From Clostridium sp. CAG:609 (GTDB taxonomy: Bacteria; Bacillota_I; Bacilli_A; RF39; UBA660): a stretch of DNA of 33,841 bases. Each line of letters opens with the position of its first letter. Positions within the stretch are counted from its first letter, which is position 1. The stretch is from the NCBI GenBank assembly GCA_000438075.1, contig FR903545.1:1-33841 (forward strand). Direction: 5' to 3'. A program made the translations under genes and the position numbers. Positions 1 through 7,981 of this stretch are shown piece by piece. The notes beneath the pieces are model-generated. The model ran no database searches, was not told the origin of the DNA, and was given only the letters and a program-made list of their open reading frames with translations.

Positions 1-17
1 ATAAGTTTTTTATTTGA

Positions 18-42
18 TGTCTACTAAACGGGGTTCACATCA
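18..42. mobile_element. Candidate IS3-family (IS150-type) terminal repeat, possibly solo
   Basis: Read on the minus strand this stretch begins TGATGTGAACCCC and ends AGTAGACA. That follows the pattern I recall for IS150-group ends (TGAnnTGnACCCC...GACA). It lies directly downstream of the first surface-protein gene and at the window edge, so an element may continue to the left or this may be a relic. The outer bases also form a TTGATGT/ACATCAA stem followed by six T on the plus strand, so a plus-strand terminator is the alternative reading. Confidence 0.35.
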
Positions 43-60
43 ATTTTTTACTGAGTTTGT

Positions 61-1611
61 TTATCCAACTCTATAAGGGATTGTTTTTGTGCCATCACCT
101 GATAACATTTTTACATTTGTATTTAAGTAAAATACAGGTCTTATTGCATTATCAACTGAAGCTGTATAAGATGATACTGCTCCGGTCATAGCTATTCCCA
201 TTACACCGTCTTCGCTTGTGGTTGAAGGTGTTAACGTATATTCACTATATCCCATAAACATCCAAACTTTATTGGTAGAATTATTGTTGTAAAATGATGA
301 TAATGTGGTTGTCCAACAACTTGGATCTGCTGAAAATCCGTAATCACTAATATACATTAAACCTATTTTTGCATAACATGTTATAGTTGATGTTGGATTT
401 ATTATTTCATTTTTATAAGCATTTATTACATTTACATTTGCTAAATTTGCTTGAGTATTTCCTCCGACTTTCCAGACGACAGTATCAATCATATTAGCCC
501 ATTTACTTCCTATATTATTTAAGTAGTTTGTATTTAAATTTATTTTATTAAGTAGACTTGTACTCCATGTATTTGATCCATGACTTTGATTTATCGAAGT
601 ATCACTTTGATAGTTCCAGTAATATACATTTGTTGATGAATTTTTTCCTATGTAATAACTAGATGATGCTGTAGAACCAGATTTATAATCTCCGTTTGTT
701 CCAAGTAAATTACTATTTGCATAATCATATTTGACTAATTTTACTTTTCCATCAAATACACCAATTATTCTATATAGATTATCATTTGGGCAAGTTGCAT
801 CATCAGAACCAAAACATACATAATTATCTGGATTACTTCCAGCATATCTATATGAATTATCATTTGCTCCATTTGCTAGGTTTGAATCGTGATAATATAT
901 ATTGTTTTCTCCTTGGGTTCCTGTATATTGACTTATTACATATTCTGCTAATTTTGGTTTAATTGCTTCTTTTTGTAAATATAACATAGTTTCAAAACTA
1001 TTGCCATAGTTACCTGATTGGTCTATGTTTAGATTTAGATAAGTTAATGTAATATTCCAATCATGTTCTGTATAAGTTGTGCTTGAGTTTGATGTTATTT
1101 CATAGTTATTGGCGATAGCAAATAAACCTTTTGCTGTTGTTACATCAAAGCCTGATACTCCATTATATGTTCCATAAGTTAAATTATCTAAAGAAGTTAT
1201 TTCATTTCCATTTGGGTCTGTTATTGTAAGTATTATTTCTGGTGTTGTTCCATCTGAATATTTAAATGTGTTATTAGTAATTTGTAAATATAAATAATAG
1301 TTATATGTTGCTGTTTTTTTAGTACTATTTGCTTTTAATTTTGCTATTTCAGTTGATGTTACTACTAAATTTGAACCATTTTCAGGAAGCGTTGTTGATG
1401 TTGCATTTAGACTTAGGGGTCTTCCTAATTCTAATTTAAAATCATCTACTGTATCTGATATAGTTGTTACATTACCTAGTGCACTTTGTATTCTTGGAGC
1501 TAGGTATGCATATGTAATTCTTGCAATTAGCAAGAGTAATATACCTATTATTAAGATACTTAATACATATAATGCTTGATTATCTTTTATTCTTTTTATG
1601 AATTTATTCAT
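61..1611 (-). CDS. Membrane-anchored surface protein of unknown function (paralogue of the next gene)
   Basis: A 516-residue protein with one N-terminal membrane anchor (about residues 14-36, followed by TYAYLAP) and a large Asn/Ser/Thr/Tyr-rich exterior part, probably outside the cell. It is a clear paralogue of the neighbour at 2163-3761. Both carry a conserved central block (IYYHDSNLANGANDNSYRYA, then YVCFGSDD, then NLYRIIGVFDGKVKL) and a C-terminal block ending in RPVFYLN...SGDGT. The anchor and N-terminal repeats look like a presenting stalk, with the conserved C-terminal half as the functional module (inference). I cannot assign a function; similar proteins occur in gut Firmicutes as hypothetical proteins. 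The ATG at 1611 has AAAGGTGATT upstream. A minus-strand terminator just upstream (1673-1698) suggests the gene is transcribed alone. Confidence 0.75.
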   Translation of the reverse strand: MNKFIKRIKDNQALYVLSILIIGILLLLIARITYAYLAPRIQSALGNVTTISDTVDDFKLELGRPLSLNATSTTLPENGSNLVVTSTEIAKLKANSTKKTATYNYYLYLQITNNTFKYSDGTTPEIILTITDPNGNEITSLDNLTYGTYNGVSGFDVTTAKGLFAIANNYEITSNSSTTYTEHDWNITLTYLNLNIDQSGNYGNSFETMLYLQKEAIKPKLAEYVISQYTGTQGENNIYYHDSNLANGANDNSYRYAGSNPDNYVCFGSDDATCPNDNLYRIIGVFDGKVKLVKYDYANSNLLGTNGDYKSGSTASSSYYIGKNSSTNVYYWNYQSDTSINQSHGSNTWSTSLLNKINLNTNYLNNIGSKWANMIDTVVWKVGGNTQANLANVNVINAYKNEIINPTSTITCYAKIGLMYISDYGFSADPSCWTTTLSSFYNNNSTNKVWMFMGYSEYTLTPSTTSEDGVMGIAMTGAVSSYTASVDNAIRPVFYLNTNVKMLSGDGTKTIPYRVG

Positions 1612-1672
1612 TTGTCAATCACCTTTTATTATTTACAATAATATGATAACATATTTTTATATAAATTTAAAG

Positions 1673-1698
1673 AAAAAGAATACAATATTTTTGTATTC
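1673..1698 (-). terminator. Stem-loop terminator upstream of the first surface gene
   Basis: GAATACAA (1678-1685) pairs with TTGTATTC (1691-1698) across a 5-base loop. On the minus strand it is followed by a T run (complement of 1673-1677). It insulates the 61-1611 gene from upstream transcription. Confidence 0.55.
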
Positions 1699-1699
1699 C

Positions 1700-1725
1700 A
1701 CAATAGCTTTTACTATTGTTTTTTT
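1700..1725 (+). terminator. Plus-strand stem-loop with T run
   Basis: ACAATAG (1700-1706) pairs with CTATTGT (1713-1719), followed by T's at 1720-1725. No intact plus-strand gene lies upstream. It abuts the transposase-like fragment and may be part of the old element. Confidence 0.4.
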
Positions 1726-1926
1726 CTAACAATTATTGGTGCAGATTATTCTAAAAATACTAAATATTATAAAAATGAAAAAATAGTTACACATAAAGTG
1801 TATAATGATAAAGGAAAAGTAAGAGTTATGTCACTATTCAAAACTGGTTTAACACTTTTTCATCGAGCCCACAACTCCAGAAAATACATTCGACTCCCTA
1901 TAGGATTTGTTCTCTACGACATATAA
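1726..1926 (+). pseudogene. Fragment of a transposase-like gene (C-terminal end only)
   Basis: The plus strand reads without a stop from about 1726 to a TAA at 1924-1926. It encodes a basic peptide containing THKVYNDKGKVRVMSLFKTG and then LTLFHRAHNSRKYIRLPIGF, ending VLYDI. This closely resembles the C-terminal end of DDE transposases, where a KxGLxLFxxAxNS...LYD pattern is familiar. There is no start codon, no ribosome binding site and no N-terminal catalytic part, so this is a leftover. The exact IS family is not certain from memory. With the AT-rich repeats and decayed sequence around it, the fragment marks the 1.6-2.2 kb gap as a former insertion site. Confidence 0.45.
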
Positions 1927-1930
1927 ACGG

Positions 1931-2025
1931 TATTTTTAAAAATTTTAAATTTTAAAATCTTTTTTGCATGCAATAATTTTTGAAAAAGCAAAATATTTTT
2001 TTAAAAATTTAAATTTTAAAACAAA
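1931..2025. repeat. Two imperfect copies of an AT-only motif (TTTTTAAAAATTT-AAATTTTAAAA)
   Basis: The stretches at about 1931-1956 and 1998-2022 are near-identical runs of T/A blocks containing AAATTTTAAAA. They flank a TTTTTGCATGC stretch. They lie in the 551-base gap between the two surface genes and may be boundary debris of a lost insertion. No gene is supported between 1927 and 2162: the only open frame (1964-2155) has no ribosome binding site and runs through a hairpin. Confidence 0.4.
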
Positions 2026-2046
2026 TATGATGTTTTACAGTACTCA

Positions 2047-2097
2047 AAAAGAGGTAAAATCGTACAATATTGGTCGTACTTTTTTACCTCTTTTTCC
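2047..2097. terminator. Long bidirectional stem-loop downstream of the second surface gene
   Basis: AAAAAGAGGTAAAA at the left pairs with TTTTACCTCTTTTT at the right (14 base pairs). A loop of about 20 bases contains GTAC twice. It has T runs on both strands. It lies about 65 bases past the stop of the 2163-3761 gene and would end its transcript. Confidence 0.55.
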
Positions 2098-2162
2098 TAG
2101 GTTTTATAAGGATTTTATTAAAACTGTCCGTCAATCAGGTCCTAGACATGCATAATCCATAA

Positions 2163-3761
2163 TCACAAGTTTATTCGGATCGGGTTTACGGCTGTGCCTT
2201 TACCCGATGTAAATTTTATCGAAGACGAAAGACTTAAAGACGGGCGAACGGCACCCCCAAGCGAGTGGTCGACAACACCGCCACTCAGATCACCAGTGAC
2301 ATACACATCAAACGCAACGCCGGAATCATCAGAAGAACGCGAAATGGTCCATTCGTATAAACCTGTGTATAGCCAATTATCATTTTTAGATTTTCTGTAA
2401 TCATTTCCACTTGAACTCCATCCTGGTAATGTCCAATAGTCTTCGCTTGCTGCATAGTAATATTCACTTACATACATTAATCCTATTTTTGATATTACTG
2501 TTGTTGTAGCATCCTTATTTGCTCCAACTTCGTAGTTATATGCTGTTTTTGCATTTGATTTTTGTCCATTATTATAAGTTATTCCACCTACATACCATGT
2601 TGTGTCTGCTATCATATTTTTCCATTTTGTATTTTCGCCATCTAGGTATGCTAAAAAATTTTTATTTAAATTTATTGTATTAGTTGTGCTTGTACTCCAT
2701 GTATTATTATTTGCTTTATTCCATTTATATCTGCCTATCTTTGTTAAGTCTCCGTTTCCTTTATAACTTGGTGCACTTCCATATGTACTTACATATCCTT
2801 CATCTGTTCCAAGCATATCTGTTGTTGCCCCATATGCATGTATTAATTTTACTTTTCCATCTATTAGACCTATTATTCTATATAGATTTTCTGCTGGACA
2901 AGTTGTATCATCTGAACCAAAGCATACATAGTTATTTGGATTTGCTCCTGCAAATCTATATGAATTATCCCCTGCTCCATTTGTTAAGTTTGCATCATGA
3001 TAATAGATATTTGAAGCAGTATTTAATCCATTATAATAATTAGCAATACAATTACCTAAGTTATCTCCATTACCACAGAAATCTGCTATGGTTGTTGGTA
3101 TTTTATCTTTTTGTAAAACAACATCAATATTTAATGTTGAATTTTCATTTTCTGTTTGATCTGTACCTAAATTAACAAATGTTAATGTAAATGTCCATGT
3201 GTGAATTACTTCTGATTTATTACTAGATGTTGCTATAACATGGTCTGTAACTATGTTAAAAGCTCCATTTACTCCAGTTATATCGAAACCTTTTAAGTTA
3301 TCATTTACTGTTACAAATGTTAGGTTATCTGCACTTGATTCAACTATCTTACCATTTTCATCTTTTACAGTTAATATAATTTCCGGCTTTTTATCAGTAG
3401 TTGTATAACTATAAGTATTATTTTTTATTATAACACCTGCAAAGTATTTACTTGATGCACTATTTGTTTTACTAGATGCCATAAGTTTTACTTTTGGATT
3501 TGTTGTACTTGTTAAGTTACTTCCCCCAGTTGTAAAATTATCTGAATTAGCACTTAGTGATAAAGTATTACCTTTTGTAAAAATTATTGTGTCTCCACTC
3601 GCTGTTACTTCACCACTACCTTCAACATCATCTGATACTGTTGGTGCTAAATAAGAATAAGAAAACTTACCTATTAATAGTGCTATAACTACTAATATTA
3701 AAACAAATAGAATAGTTAAAGTAATAGTTCTTGCATTATTTTTTTTTATATTTTTATCCAT
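2163..3761 (-). CDS. Membrane-anchored surface protein of unknown function, with GC-rich 3' tail
   Basis: Paralogue of the 61-1611 product, 532 residues: short basic N terminus, one hydrophobic anchor (about residues 15-37, then FSYSYLAP), a Thr/Ser/Asn-rich stretch, and the shared block IYYHDANLTNGAGDNSYRFA, YVCFGSDDTTCP, NLYRIIG. It ends in a domain with RPSLSL and SGKGT. Probably exported and tail-out. The ATG at 3761 is preferred over one nine codons upstream because AAAGAGG (3771-3775) lies nine bases before it. A promoter (3802-3831) precedes it. The last 60 codons are odd: 2163-2340 is about half G+C by count, rich in TCG, CCG, GCG, GGC and GCC codons and ending in TGA, whereas the rest of the gene is AT-rich. 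Function unknown. Confidence 0.75.
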   Translation of the reverse strand: MDKNIKKNNARTITLTILFVLILVVIALLIGKFSYSYLAPTVSDDVEGSGEVTASGDTIIFTKGNTLSLSANSDNFTTGGSNLTSTTNPKVKLMASSKTNSASSKYFAGVIIKNNTYSYTTTDKKPEIILTVKDENGKIVESSADNLTFVTVNDNLKGFDITGVNGAFNIVTDHVIATSSNKSEVIHTWTFTLTFVNLGTDQTENENSTLNIDVVLQKDKIPTTIADFCGNGDNLGNCIANYYNGLNTASNIYYHDANLTNGAGDNSYRFAGANPNNYVCFGSDDTTCPAENLYRIIGLIDGKVKLIHAYGATTDMLGTDEGYVSTYGSAPSYKGNGDLTKIGRYKWNKANNNTWSTSTTNTINLNKNFLAYLDGENTKWKNMIADTTWYVGGITYNNGQKSNAKTAYNYEVGANKDATTTVISKIGLMYVSEYYYAASEDYWTLPGWSSSGNDYRKSKNDNWLYTGLYEWTISRSSDDSGVAFDVYVTGDLSGGVVDHSLGGAVRPSLSLSSSIKFTSGKGTAVNPIRINL

Positions 3762-3801
3762 AAAACACAACCTCTTTTTTTGGTACATCTTTACATTACA
3801 A

Positions 3802-3831
3802 ATTATACAATAAATACCTTTTGTTAGTCAA
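3802..3831 (-). promoter_or_regulatory. Sigma-A type promoter of the second surface gene
   Basis: On the minus strand TTGACT (3826-3831), an 18-base spacer and TATAAT (3802-3807) lie about 40 bases before the start codon. Confidence 0.65.
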
Positions 3832-3883
3832 TAGCTCATATAATATTTGAAAAATATTTATTATAATATGTGAAAGTGAAAAT

Positions 3884-4039
3884 ATGAAGATTATAGCTTA
3901 TGATACTAAGATATATGACAATATTAGAAAAAGATATAACTTCTCTAGAACTTTCTGTAGAAACTTTATATAGAATATCTAAAGTATTACACTTGATAAA
4001 TTAGTAAAAAAAGAAGATAAAGAGAAAATAGTCAGTTGA
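3884..4039 (+). pseudogene. Decayed XRE-family regulator (internal deletion plus frameshift)
   Basis: The plus strand starts with ATG and MKIIAYDTKIYDNIRKR, the usual beginning of short XRE regulators, then loses the frame. It resumes in another frame with ELSVETLYRISKVLH, and in a third with DKLVKKEDKEKIVS and a TGA at 4037-4039. These pieces match, in order, the N terminus, helix 4-5 region and C terminus of a roughly 70-residue XRE protein. The central HTH (about 25 residues) is gone. So this is a relic of a regulator, not a working gene. No separate ribosome binding site is evident. Confidence 0.55.
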
Positions 4040-4048
4040 GACTATTTT
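4027..4048. terminator. Bidirectional terminator between XRE relic and LRR operon
   Basis: AAATAGTC pairs with GACTATTT across AGTTGA, with T-rich tails on both strands. It lies directly after the stop of the 4052-5509 gene and overlaps the end of the XRE relic. Confidence 0.65.
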
Positions 4049-4051
4049 TCT

Positions 4052-5509
4052 TTATCTATGAAAGGCATCTGATATATTATCAGGAACTATTAGTTTTGGT
4101 GTATTAAATCTTTCTAATATATGATTCCATCTCATTGGATTTTTACCTATGTAAATTAGATTAGGTAAGTCTACTTCTTTTAAAGAGCTATTTTGCATTA
4201 AGAATGAATCACCTGCTTTTTCTAAATTCGGTAAATCAAGTTTAGATAAAACTTGGTTTTCTAGTAAGAATTGATCTCCGACATCTATTAGAGATGGTAA
4301 AGATAATACTTCTAGTGATTTATTAGATTGTAAGAAGTAACTGTCTACTTGCATAAGCAAGGGAGCTATTATACTTCTTAAGTATAAATTTTCTGCCATA
4401 AAGTGTTTTCCAATAGATGTAGTATCTGTTAGATTTATTTTTTCTACAAATAAACTATTTCTTAAGAAGTTATTTCCTATTGTTTTAATATTTTTAGTAG
4501 TTAAACCTATTATTTTATTATCTTTATCTAGAGTAAGTTCTAATAATTCATTATTAGAACTTGTAATATAAATAGATTTAGTTTCATTATTATTGATAAC
4601 TTCTATTTTTATTATTTCTTTGAATATATTTTGGAAATCTTCTTTATATTCTAGATTCTTATCATAAAGAATTATTTTTTTATCTTTAAAATCTATGATG
4701 AAATGATCAAGAACTAAATATCTACTTTTATCAAATCTTTTTACTTCAAAGTTATCAATAATAATATTATCTGGACAATAACAAATATTATTCATTTCAC
4801 TATTATATTTATAGAATCTTCCATCATTTGCTTTAACATAATTTGGAAGTTCAAAATCACCATTATTACGATATTTTTGAATTATACCTAAATGACGTTC
4901 AAAAGATGTAGTTAAACCAGATATTATGTTATCTAAGTTATTTGAAAATGTTGCATCCGGATTATTAACACGATGGTTATATCTATTTTTTATTGATAAA
5001 GTATTAGTGCCATCTTTCTCAAATTGAATACTTATAACAGATGTTCCATAGGCATCTTCTCTTTTAGGGTATGGAAAATTTTCTCTTTTTATTAAATCAA
5101 CATCTTTTTTAACTGCAAAAAATACACGGCATCTTTCTAGTCTATTTCCTTTGAATGTACAAAGCTCTTCATTTTCAGCATAATACTTTTTATATTCACC
5201 AATTTCTTCTTCCGTAGTACATTCCTTTAATGTATAACCTGCCATAGACATTAATTCTTGTGGAGTTTTATCAATCATTATCTCTAAGTTATTTTCAACA
5301 TTTACTAAATTATAAATATAGTTTTTAAACATTACTTCTGCAGAATTTTTTTCTAAATCATCAAAAAGATGATGATACTCATTAAAATTACTTTCAATAA
5401 GTGTTGGAAGTAGTCCCTTTTTTTCAAGAAGTATTGGAAATTGTTCTCTGCAATAATGAGCCATCTTTTCGCCATATTTCTTTTTTATTTCTTTTAAATC
5501 TTCTTCCAT
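4052..5509 (-). CDS. LRR protein with conserved unknown N-terminal domain (paralogue 1)
   Basis: A 485-residue cytoplasmic-looking protein without signal peptide or TM segment. Residues about 1-225 form a domain almost identical in large blocks to the second copy: LCTFKGNRLERCRVFFAVKK, then YGTSVISIQF, then DGTNTLSIKNRYNHRVNNPD. A shared middle follows (YVKANDGRFYKY; YCPDNIIIDNFEV). About residues 335-480 hold roughly 23-residue LRR-like repeats of BspA/LRR_5 type (FLxxNxxLxxLxLPxLxxVG). The ATG at 5509 is chosen because it aligns with the start of the paralogue (EDLK-IKKKYGE) and has AAGGA ten bases upstream; an ATG three codons earlier sits too close to that site. Fourth gene of the 7967-4052 operon. 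Function unknown; the conserved N domain is probably the active part and the repeats a binding surface (inference). Confidence 0.75.
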   Translation of the reverse strand: MEEDLKEIKKKYGEKMAHYCREQFPILLEKKGLLPTLIESNFNEYHHLFDDLEKNSAEVMFKNYIYNLVNVENNLEIMIDKTPQELMSMAGYTLKECTTEEEIGEYKKYYAENEELCTFKGNRLERCRVFFAVKKDVDLIKRENFPYPKREDAYGTSVISIQFEKDGTNTLSIKNRYNHRVNNPDATFSNNLDNIISGLTTSFERHLGIIQKYRNNGDFELPNYVKANDGRFYKYNSEMNNICYCPDNIIIDNFEVKRFDKSRYLVLDHFIIDFKDKKIILYDKNLEYKEDFQNIFKEIIKIEVINNNETKSIYITSSNNELLELTLDKDNKIIGLTTKNIKTIGNNFLRNSLFVEKINLTDTTSIGKHFMAENLYLRSIIAPLLMQVDSYFLQSNKSLEVLSLPSLIDVGDQFLLENQVLSKLDLPNLEKAGDSFLMQNSSLKEVDLPNLIYIGKNPMRWNHILERFNTPKLIVPDNISDAFHR

Positions 5510-5510
5510 A

Positions 5511-5792
5511 TTAACCATATATCCTTTTTAAATATGTTTTGTTACCATTTTTATTAAATGTTACAACTTCACTATAATTTGTTTCATTGATATCTCTGCC
5601 ATATTTGGAATTAATATTACCGAATGTTAAAACTCTAGTATCTATCATATCCATATTTATTGTTAAGATATCACCAGTATCTATTTGGTATTTTTCATCT
5701 TCGATATGAATTGTTAAATCATACTTATTACTTTCTTTATCCATTAAGATATATCTATTATTATCTTTATTTATTACTAATAATTCTTTCAT
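5511..5792 (-). CDS. Small hypothetical protein between the two LRR genes
   Basis: A 93-residue, probably all-beta, soluble protein with no Cys, no signal peptide and no recognisable family. It has many alternating charged and hydrophobic residues (LLVINKDNNRYILMDKES; GDILTINMDMIDTRVLTFG). Its ATG overlaps the TAA of the upstream LRR gene (TAATG at 5790-5794), and its TAA lies one base from the chosen start of the downstream LRR gene. Translation of the three is therefore probably coupled, and the protein is likely a partner of the LRR proteins. What it does cannot be told from the sequence. Confidence 0.7.
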   Translation of the reverse strand: MKELLVINKDNNRYILMDKESNKYDLTIHIEDEKYQIDTGDILTINMDMIDTRVLTFGNINSKYGRDINETNYSEVVTFNKNGNKTYLKRIYG

Positions 5793-7210
5793 TATTTACT
5801 CCTTTCAGTTTGGGTTATTTTAACAAATCTATTACTATCTAACATGTACTTACCTGTGTATTTTATATTAGGTAAGAATAACTTTCTTAAGTTTTTATTA
5901 TCACGTAAGAAGTTATCTTTGATTATCTCTAGGGAAGAAACATTGATAAAATCTAGTACTTCATTTGTTTTTAAGAAGTTATTACCTACCTCTTTTAAAG
6001 ATGGTAGATTTAAATCTTTTAATAAACCATTTAAAGCTAGAAAGTCATCTTGAATTACTTCAAGAGTTGGTGCATATATGTTATGTAGCATATAATTACT
6101 ACGTAAGAAGTTATTACCTATGGTAATGGTATTTGGTAAGCTACAACTTTCTATAAAAGCACTTGTTTTTAGAAAATTATCTGGTATATTAAAACAATTT
6201 ATTAATTTAATATTTTTTATGTTATTAAATTTGTCTATGGATATATCCATCTCTTTATTGTCTTTATTTATAATCGTAATTATTTTGATATCATTATTTG
6301 ATAATATAGATATCTTTTCTATATTATCAAATAAGTTATGTATTGATTCTTGTAGGGTATCATCATGGATAATTATTTTTTTTAAAGATAAATCTATGAT
6401 TAAATGATCAATAAGTAGATATCTACTTTTGTCATATTTTAAAACATTAAAATTATCTATGATAATATTATCTGGGCAATAATAGATATTATTTATTTCT
6501 CTATTGTATTTATAAAATTTACCATCATTAGCTTTAACATAACCAGGTATTTCAAAGTTTGTTTCATTAGTTATGTTTTGTTTGATACCTTTGTGTTTTT
6601 CAAATGATTTAGTTAATCCAGGGATTATGTTATCTAAGTTATTTGAAAGAGTTGCATCAGGATTATTAACACGATGGTTATATCTATTTTTTATTGATAA
6701 AGTATTGGTGCCATCACTAGTAAATTGAATACTCATTACACTAGTTCCATATAAATCATCACGTTTTGGTTTTGGAAAGTTTATTCTTTTGATAGAATCA
6801 ACATCCTTTTTAACGGCGAAGAATACACGACATTTATCTAATCTATTACCTTTGAAAGTACATAATTCTTCATTCGGTGCATAATACTTTTTATATTTTT
6901 GAATATCTGATTCAGTTAGACATTCTTTTAATATATACCCTGCTTTATCTAATAATTCTTCAGGTGTTAAATCACTATTTAGGTTTAAGCATCTGGATGA
7001 ATCCAGCGAAGAATATATGAAACGTTTAAAATCAAGTAATTTATTATTCATAAGTAAATCATGATAAAGATAATGACTTTCATGGAAAGAGTCTTCGAAT
7101 ATTTTGGGAAGTAATCCAGATTGTTCAAGAATAACTGGAAAGTTATCTCTGGCAAAGTGAGACATTTCTTCACCGTATTTTTTTTTAATTATCTTTAAAT
7201 CATTATTCAT
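5792..7210 (-). CDS. LRR protein with conserved unknown N-terminal domain (paralogue 2)
   Basis: A 472-residue paralogue of the 4052-5509 product with the same layout: N-terminal unknown domain (LCTFKGNRLDKCRVFFAVKK; YGTSVMSIQF; DGTNTLSIKNRYNHRVNNPD), a middle with YVKANDGKFYKYN and YYCPDNIIIDNF, and LRR_5-like repeats from about residue 330 (FLRSNYMLHNIYAPTLEVI; FLKTNEVLDFINVSSLEII). No export signal. The N-terminal blocks are far better conserved between the copies than the stretch at about residues 270-330, so the N domain is under constraint while the middle drifts. Its ATG lies inside the end of the SDR gene (eight-base overlap, AGGTATC upstream), showing translational coupling. Function unknown. 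Confidence 0.75.
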   Translation of the reverse strand: MNNDLKIIKKKYGEEMSHFARDNFPVILEQSGLLPKIFEDSFHESHYLYHDLLMNNKLLDFKRFIYSSLDSSRCLNLNSDLTPEELLDKAGYILKECLTESDIQKYKKYYAPNEELCTFKGNRLDKCRVFFAVKKDVDSIKRINFPKPKRDDLYGTSVMSIQFTSDGTNTLSIKNRYNHRVNNPDATLSNNLDNIIPGLTKSFEKHKGIKQNITNETNFEIPGYVKANDGKFYKYNREINNIYYCPDNIIIDNFNVLKYDKSRYLLIDHLIIDLSLKKIIIHDDTLQESIHNLFDNIEKISILSNNDIKIITIINKDNKEMDISIDKFNNIKNIKLINCFNIPDNFLKTSAFIESCSLPNTITIGNNFLRSNYMLHNIYAPTLEVIQDDFLALNGLLKDLNLPSLKEVGNNFLKTNEVLDFINVSSLEIIKDNFLRDNKNLRKLFLPNIKYTGKYMLDSNRFVKITQTERSK

Positions 7211-7967
7211 GTTTGATACCTAGTTTTTTACCTTGGATGTAATATGAAAAATGAAGTTGTAATCTATATGGAGTTATTCTAAGTAAGAATATACCTAGTT
7301 TTATTCTAAGGGTTGGTATTATTAGCATTTTCTTTTTAAATAATTTATCAATTCCATATTTTGCAACATAGTCTGGGGATGCTTCTTTAATAGAAAATTC
7401 TCCGTGAGCAACTTTATTAAAGTTAGTGTTTACTGGTCCAGGACATAGAGCTGATACTACGACATTACTATGTTCTTTTTTTAATTCTTCATTAATAGCC
7501 ATAGTTAGTTTTAAAACATAATTTTTAGTGGCATAATATGTACTTAATCTTGGTCCAGCCATGAAACCTGCACTTGATGCAACATTTAAAATGTAACCAG
7601 AATCTTTTTTTATGAAGTCCCTCAAAAACAATTTAGTTAATATGTGATATGCTTTGATATTTAAATCAATCATTTCAAGTTCACGAAATAAATCTGTTTC
7701 TTGGAATAATCCGAATAACCCAAAACCTGCATTATTTATTAAAATATCAATATCTTTATCTTTACATAAGTCATATAATTTAAATAAATTATCTTGAACT
7801 TGTAAATCCATATTAATTATTTCTGTATTTACTGATACTTCAGATTTTATTTTTTCTAATTCATCTTTAGAACGAGCAACAAGTATTAAATCAATATTTT
7901 TACTAGCTAAGTAGTAACACATAGATTTACCTATTCCACTGGATGCTCCGGTGATAAGTGCTTTCAT
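7203..7967 (-). CDS. Short-chain dehydrogenase/reductase (SDR)
   Basis: A 254-residue classical SDR, an NAD(P)-dependent oxidoreductase of unknown substrate. The Rossmann glycine motif TGASSGIG is at about residues 6-13, NNAG at about 80-83, the catalytic Ser lies in NVASSAGF, the YxxxK pair in STYYATK, and CPGPVNTNF follows. The C-terminal 40 residues are basic and hydrophobic, as in SDRs that act on lipids or sit at the membrane (weak inference). The ATG at 7967 is preferred over one five codons upstream because GGAAAGGA lies just before it. It is the first gene of a four-gene operon with the two LRR proteins, and two near-identical palindromes (7982-8048) stand immediately upstream. The LRR partners do not reveal its role. 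Confidence 0.85.
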   Translation of the reverse strand: MKALITGASSGIGKSMCYYLASKNIDLILVARSKDELEKIKSEVSVNTEIINMDLQVQDNLFKLYDLCKDKDIDILINNAGFGLFGLFQETDLFRELEMIDLNIKAYHILTKLFLRDFIKKDSGYILNVASSAGFMAGPRLSTYYATKNYVLKLTMAINEELKKEHSNVVVSALCPGPVNTNFNKVAHGEFSIKEASPDYVAKYGIDKLFKKKMLIIPTLRIKLGIFLLRITPYRLQLHFSYYIQGKKLGIKHE

Positions 7968-7981
7968 GTTTTTCCTTTCCA

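Noticed and set aside
1964..2155. 63-residue open frame on the plus strand
   Set aside because: No ribosome binding site, odd composition, and it runs through a long hairpin; treated as intergenic debris.
2163..2345. Diversity-generating retroelement variable region
   Set aside because: No reverse transcriptase, template repeat or Avd gene in the window, and changes are in GC content and codon use, not in A positions; kept only as a possible cause to check.
2684..3043. Leu/Tyr-rich open frame antisense to the surface gene
   Set aside because: Low-complexity shadow of Asn/Ser-rich codons on the other strand.
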